This document shows positions 61,663 to 64,000 of a stretch of DNA of 64,000 nt, piece by piece. Under the pieces are notes generated by a model. The model ran no database searches. It was not told the origin of the DNA and worked only from the letters and a program-made list of their open reading frames with translations. The stretch covers positions 39,354 to 103,353 of the forward strand of contig CALLXD010000034.1 in NCBI GenBank assembly GCA_937766455.1, given 5' to 3'. Source of the DNA: Vicinamibacterales bacterium. Lineage in GTDB: Bacteria; Acidobacteriota; Vicinamibacteria; Vicinamibacterales; UBA8438. Every line of letters starts with the position of its first letter. Within the stretch, counting starts at the first letter, position 1. Both the position numbers and the translations under genes were made by a program.

Positions 61663-62826
61663 CTACGACGATATCGCGCCGCGCTGCGCGATGGCGCCGC
61701 TACCGATCAGCGCGTCGATCTCGCCGGTCGCGATGCCCCACGACGACAGGCCTTCGCGGGTGTGCGCCCCGGCCGAGGCCGGTTCCCCGCGAATAGCACT
61801 CGGGGTCCGGCTGAACCGTGGCGCCGCGTTCGGTTGCCATCCGCCGCTGCCTTCAACGAAGGTGGCTCGGTCTCGGCTGTGGGGGTGGTTCGGGGCCTCT
61901 CGTAGGCTGAGCACCGGGGCGAAGCAAGCGTCGGTGCCTTCGAGCAAGGCCGCCCATTCGTCGCGGGTGCGGGTGCGGATGAGTGCGGCCAGTTTGGCCT
62001 TGAGTGCGGGCCACTCGTCCCGGTCGGTCGAGTGTGGCAGCTCGTCGTCGGTCAGACCGAGGCGGTCCAGCAGGACGGCGTAGAAGCCGGGTTCTATGGG
62101 CGCGAGTGCGATGTGTTTGGCGTCGCTGGTTTCGTAGACGTCGTAGCAGTGGGCGCCGCTGTCGAGCAGGTTGGTGCCGCGCACGTCCTGCGACACGCCG
62201 GCGTTCAATAGGGCGTAGGCGGAGGTCATCAGGGATGCCGCCCCGTCCACCATCGCCGCGTCGACGACCTGGCCTTGTCCGGAGCCCTTGGCCTCGAATA
62301 GTGCCGAGACCACACCGAGCGCCAGATAGAGGGCTCCGCCGCCGAAGTCGCCAACGAGGTTGAGCGGTGGGGTGGGCGGCTGTCCTGCGCGGCCGGTGGC
62401 GTGCAGGGCCCCGGTCAGCGCGATGTAGTTCAGGTCGTGTCCTGCGGCCTGGGCCAGCGGGCCGGTCTGTCCCCAGCCGGTCACTCGTCCGTAGACCAGT
62501 CGCGGGTTCCGGGTCATGCACTGGTCGGGGCCGAGACCGAGTCGTTCCGTGACCCCGGGCCGGAACCCTTCAACTAGGGCGTCCGCTTGCTCGCACAGGC
62601 GTAGCAGCAGGGCCACGCCGTCGGGGTGCTTGAGGTTGACCGCTATCGAGCGCCGGCTTCGGTTGAGCAGGGCATGTTCGTCCGGCAGCGTGATGCCGAG
62701 GCCGGAGGGCGACAGGCGGTCGACCTTCAGGACGTCGGCGCCCAGTTCGGCGAGCAGCATGGCCGCCATCGGGCATGGGCCTATGCCGGCCAGTTCGAGG
62801 ATCTTGACTCCTGCCAGTGGTCCCAT
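61663..62826 (-). CDS. CaiB/BaiF family III CoA-transferase
   Basis: 387 residues. [37 protein letters not shown] is the usual opening. [70 protein letters not shown] and the catalytic Asp region [24 protein letters not shown] follow, then [14 protein letters not shown]. It resembles alpha-methylacyl-CoA racemase and other CaiB enzymes, which transfer or isomerise CoA esters. It is convergent with the accessory patch, and its 3' end lies 25 bases from repeat copy B. Confidence 0.9.
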   Translation of the reverse strand: MGPLAGVKILELAGIGPCPMAAMLLAELGADVLKVDRLSPSGLGITLPDEHALLNRSRRSIAVNLKHPDGVALLLRLCEQADALVEGFRPGVTERLGLGPDQCMTRNPRLVYGRVTGWGQTGPLAQAAGHDLNYIALTGALHATGRAGQPPTPPLNLVGDFGGGALYLALGVVSALFEAKGSGQGQVVDAAMVDGAASLMTSAYALLNAGVSQDVRGTNLLDSGAHCYDVYETSDAKHIALAPIEPGFYAVLLDRLGLTDDELPHSTDRDEWPALKAKLAALIRTRTRDEWAALLEGTDACFAPVLSLREAPNHPHSRDRATFVEGSGGWQPNAAPRFSRTPSAIRGEPASAGAHTREGLSSWGIATGEIDALIGSGAIAQRGAISS

Positions 62827-62938
62827 GCGTGTCTTCCAGACGGCCCCAACGGGCCGGGCCGAGCGTGCGTGTGCCTCTCGGCCTTGTCATATGGTGCTGA
62901 CTGCGCCATGGTACCCGGACACCGCCCCTGGAACATTG

Positions 62939-63802
62939 ATGTCTATCGAGATGCCGCCTCTTCGGCTGCCCTTGTCGGTGTTAACACCAAAGCTTCGAGG
63001 TGGCGCCCACTCGTGTCTGACGCGCGTCAGCCTTCTGGTGTGGCTCGTGGCCGTCTTACTGTTGTCGACCGGCGTGGCCACCGCCCAGGATGGGCTCGCC
63101 AACCCTCACGAAGGTAACCGGGGGGCCGTGCGTGCTGGCCGCGCGTTGTTCGAGACTCGGTGTGCCGAGTGTCATGGGGCTGACGCGAAGGGCATCAGCG
63201 GTCCAGACCTGACGGTGCTGTTTGCCGCCGGGCGTACCGACGGCCGCGTGTTTCAGACGATTCAGGCTGGTATTCCCGGCAGCATCATGCCGTCGAGCTC
63301 GGCACCGGACGACGAGCTGTGGGCCATCGTCAGCTATCTCAAGAGTCTGGGCACGGTCTCGCCGCTAGAGTTTGCGACCGGGAACGCGGACCAGGGGCGC
63401 CAGGTGTTCACAGCCAACTGCGCTGGGTGTCACCGCGCCGGACGGGATGGCGGGCGGCTCGGCCCCGACCTGTCGCGGATTACGTTGAGCCGCTCGCGTG
63501 CTGGCATGACGGCGGCCATTCGGGACCCGAGCGACGCGATGCGGGTCGGCTACCGGACGGTGACGTTGGTGATGTCCGACGGCCAGCGTATCCGAGGTGT
63601 CAAGAAAGCTGAAGACGCGTTTTCCATCCAGATTGTGGACACCTTCGAACGGCTGCAGGGCTATCTGAAGGCGGACCTGCAGACGGTGCAGGATGAGGCG
63701 GAGTCGTTGATGCCGCCGTTTGGTCCCGACACGGTGAGCGACACCGATCTGGACAATCTGCTGCGGTTTCTCACGTCAGTGCATGAGGGCACGGCGAACT
63801 AG
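62939..63802 (+). CDS. Dihaem c-type cytochrome, quinoprotein-associated type
   Basis: 287 residues from ATG 62939. Signal helix LVWLVAVLLLSTGVATAQ. Two haem c sites: CAECHGAD and CAGCHRAG, each followed by a Met segment (SIMPSSSAPDDELWAIVSYLKSL; LMPPFGPDTVSDTDLDNLLRFL). The intervening TVTLVMSDGQRIRGVKKAEDAFSIQIVDTFERLQGY matches the insert in the cytochrome at 33686-34495. The next gene starts an exported protein, perhaps its quinoprotein partner. The long ORF from 62516 overlaps the CoA-transferase and is not the real start. Confidence 0.88.
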   Translation: MSIEMPPLRLPLSVLTPKLRGGAHSCLTRVSLLVWLVAVLLLSTGVATAQDGLANPHEGNRGAVRAGRALFETRCAECHGADAKGISGPDLTVLFAAGRTDGRVFQTIQAGIPGSIMPSSSAPDDELWAIVSYLKSLGTVSPLEFATGNADQGRQVFTANCAGCHRAGRDGGRLGPDLSRITLSRSRAGMTAAIRDPSDAMRVGYRTVTLVMSDGQRIRGVKKAEDAFSIQIVDTFERLQGYLKADLQTVQDEAESLMPPFGPDTVSDTDLDNLLRFLTSVHEGTAN

Positions 63803-63912
63803 GGGAGTGGCACGCCCTGACGTACGACCAACGCGACACGGCCGCTCGCAGGCGCCCCGCGTGGAGCTAGGCTCGCAGGCGCACCGCAGACAACAGACAA
63901 GGTAGATCAAGC

Positions 63913-64000
63913 ATGCGCGTGACAAGACTCGTAGCGCTGACCGCGCTCGTCGCCGTCGCCGGACCGGTGGGACTGGCCGCCCAGGAACCGGCGGGCGGTC
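63913..64000 (+). CDS. Start of an exported protein (3' end beyond the window)
   Basis: Twenty-nine codons: MRVTRLVALTALVAVAGPVGLAAQEPAGG. This is a signal peptide with a cleavage site after LAAQ or AA. By analogy with the other cytochrome-quinoprotein pair, a quinoprotein may follow, but nothing in the visible part proves it. Confidence 0.6.
   Translation, partial: MRVTRLVALTALVAVAGPVGLAAQEPAGG

Overview
The window is GC-rich, densely coded chromosomal DNA from a Gram-negative, respiring bacterium. The gene set is rich in secreted PQQ-type quinoproteins and c-type cytochromes, with a DUF1592/DUF1552 pair, a fused AccD-AccA carboxyltransferase, secreted NHL and ankyrin proteins, and a BamA-type outer-membrane barrel. 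This combination is most like Acidobacteriota of the Vicinamibacteria type; that placement is an inference from gene content, with no rRNA marker in the window. No rRNA, tRNA, CRISPR array, transposase or integrase was seen.

Layout. 0-2.2 kb: TrkA (5' truncated) and TrkH potassium uptake. 2.3-10.8 kb: SixA-like phosphatase, a PLP decarboxylase, an OsmC-like protein with an in-frame UGA, a DUF4149 membrane protein, a YyaL-like protein, transketolase and gamma-glutamyltransferase. 10.9-13.7 kb: a minus-strand SoxC-SoxD-methyltransferase operon. 13.7-16.1 kb: a second in-frame-UGA gene (Rdx/SelW-like, CxxU), a HAD hydrolase, a deaminase and MsrA. 16.3-20.7 kb: a PAS kinase / FixJ-type regulator pair, a 0.5 kb structured intergenic region, and enolase. 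20.8-23.8 kb: an outer-membrane barrel coupled to a secreted kinase-like protein. 23.8-31.6 kb: a BON protein, then a minus-strand run of cyclic-nucleotide-binding, nucleotide-transporter/HEAT, DUF2339 and multi-span membrane genes. 31.7-44.6 kb: mostly quinoprotein and cytochrome genes, AccDA and YggT, with a VapBC module beside a quinoprotein remnant. 44.8-60.2 kb: BON, cyclase, the DUF1592-DUF1552-ankyrin operon, further quinoproteins, esterase, MBL hydrolase and a class IV aminotransferase. 60.2-61.65 kb: a small accessory patch (HigA, VOC fragment, RelE/ParE module) with three related att-like sequences. 61.7-64 kb: a CoA-transferase, a dihaem cytochrome c and the start of another exported protein.

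Functional picture. Quinoprotein dehydrogenases would oxidise alcohols or sugars in the periplasm and pass electrons to the nearby c-type cytochromes; SoxCD adds sulfur-compound oxidation. The most notable observation is two genes whose reading frames run through UGA exactly where a redox Cys belongs (OsmC Cys1; the second residue of CxxC in an Rdx protein). Each has a hairpin downstream that fits a bacterial SECIS, so the organism very probably decodes selenocysteine.

Caution: at least nine apparent frameshifts, mostly single-base deletions, break otherwise normal housekeeping genes. This looks more like indel error in the assembly than gene decay. The two UGA genes are not explained by indels because the frame is unchanged on both sides of the UGA.
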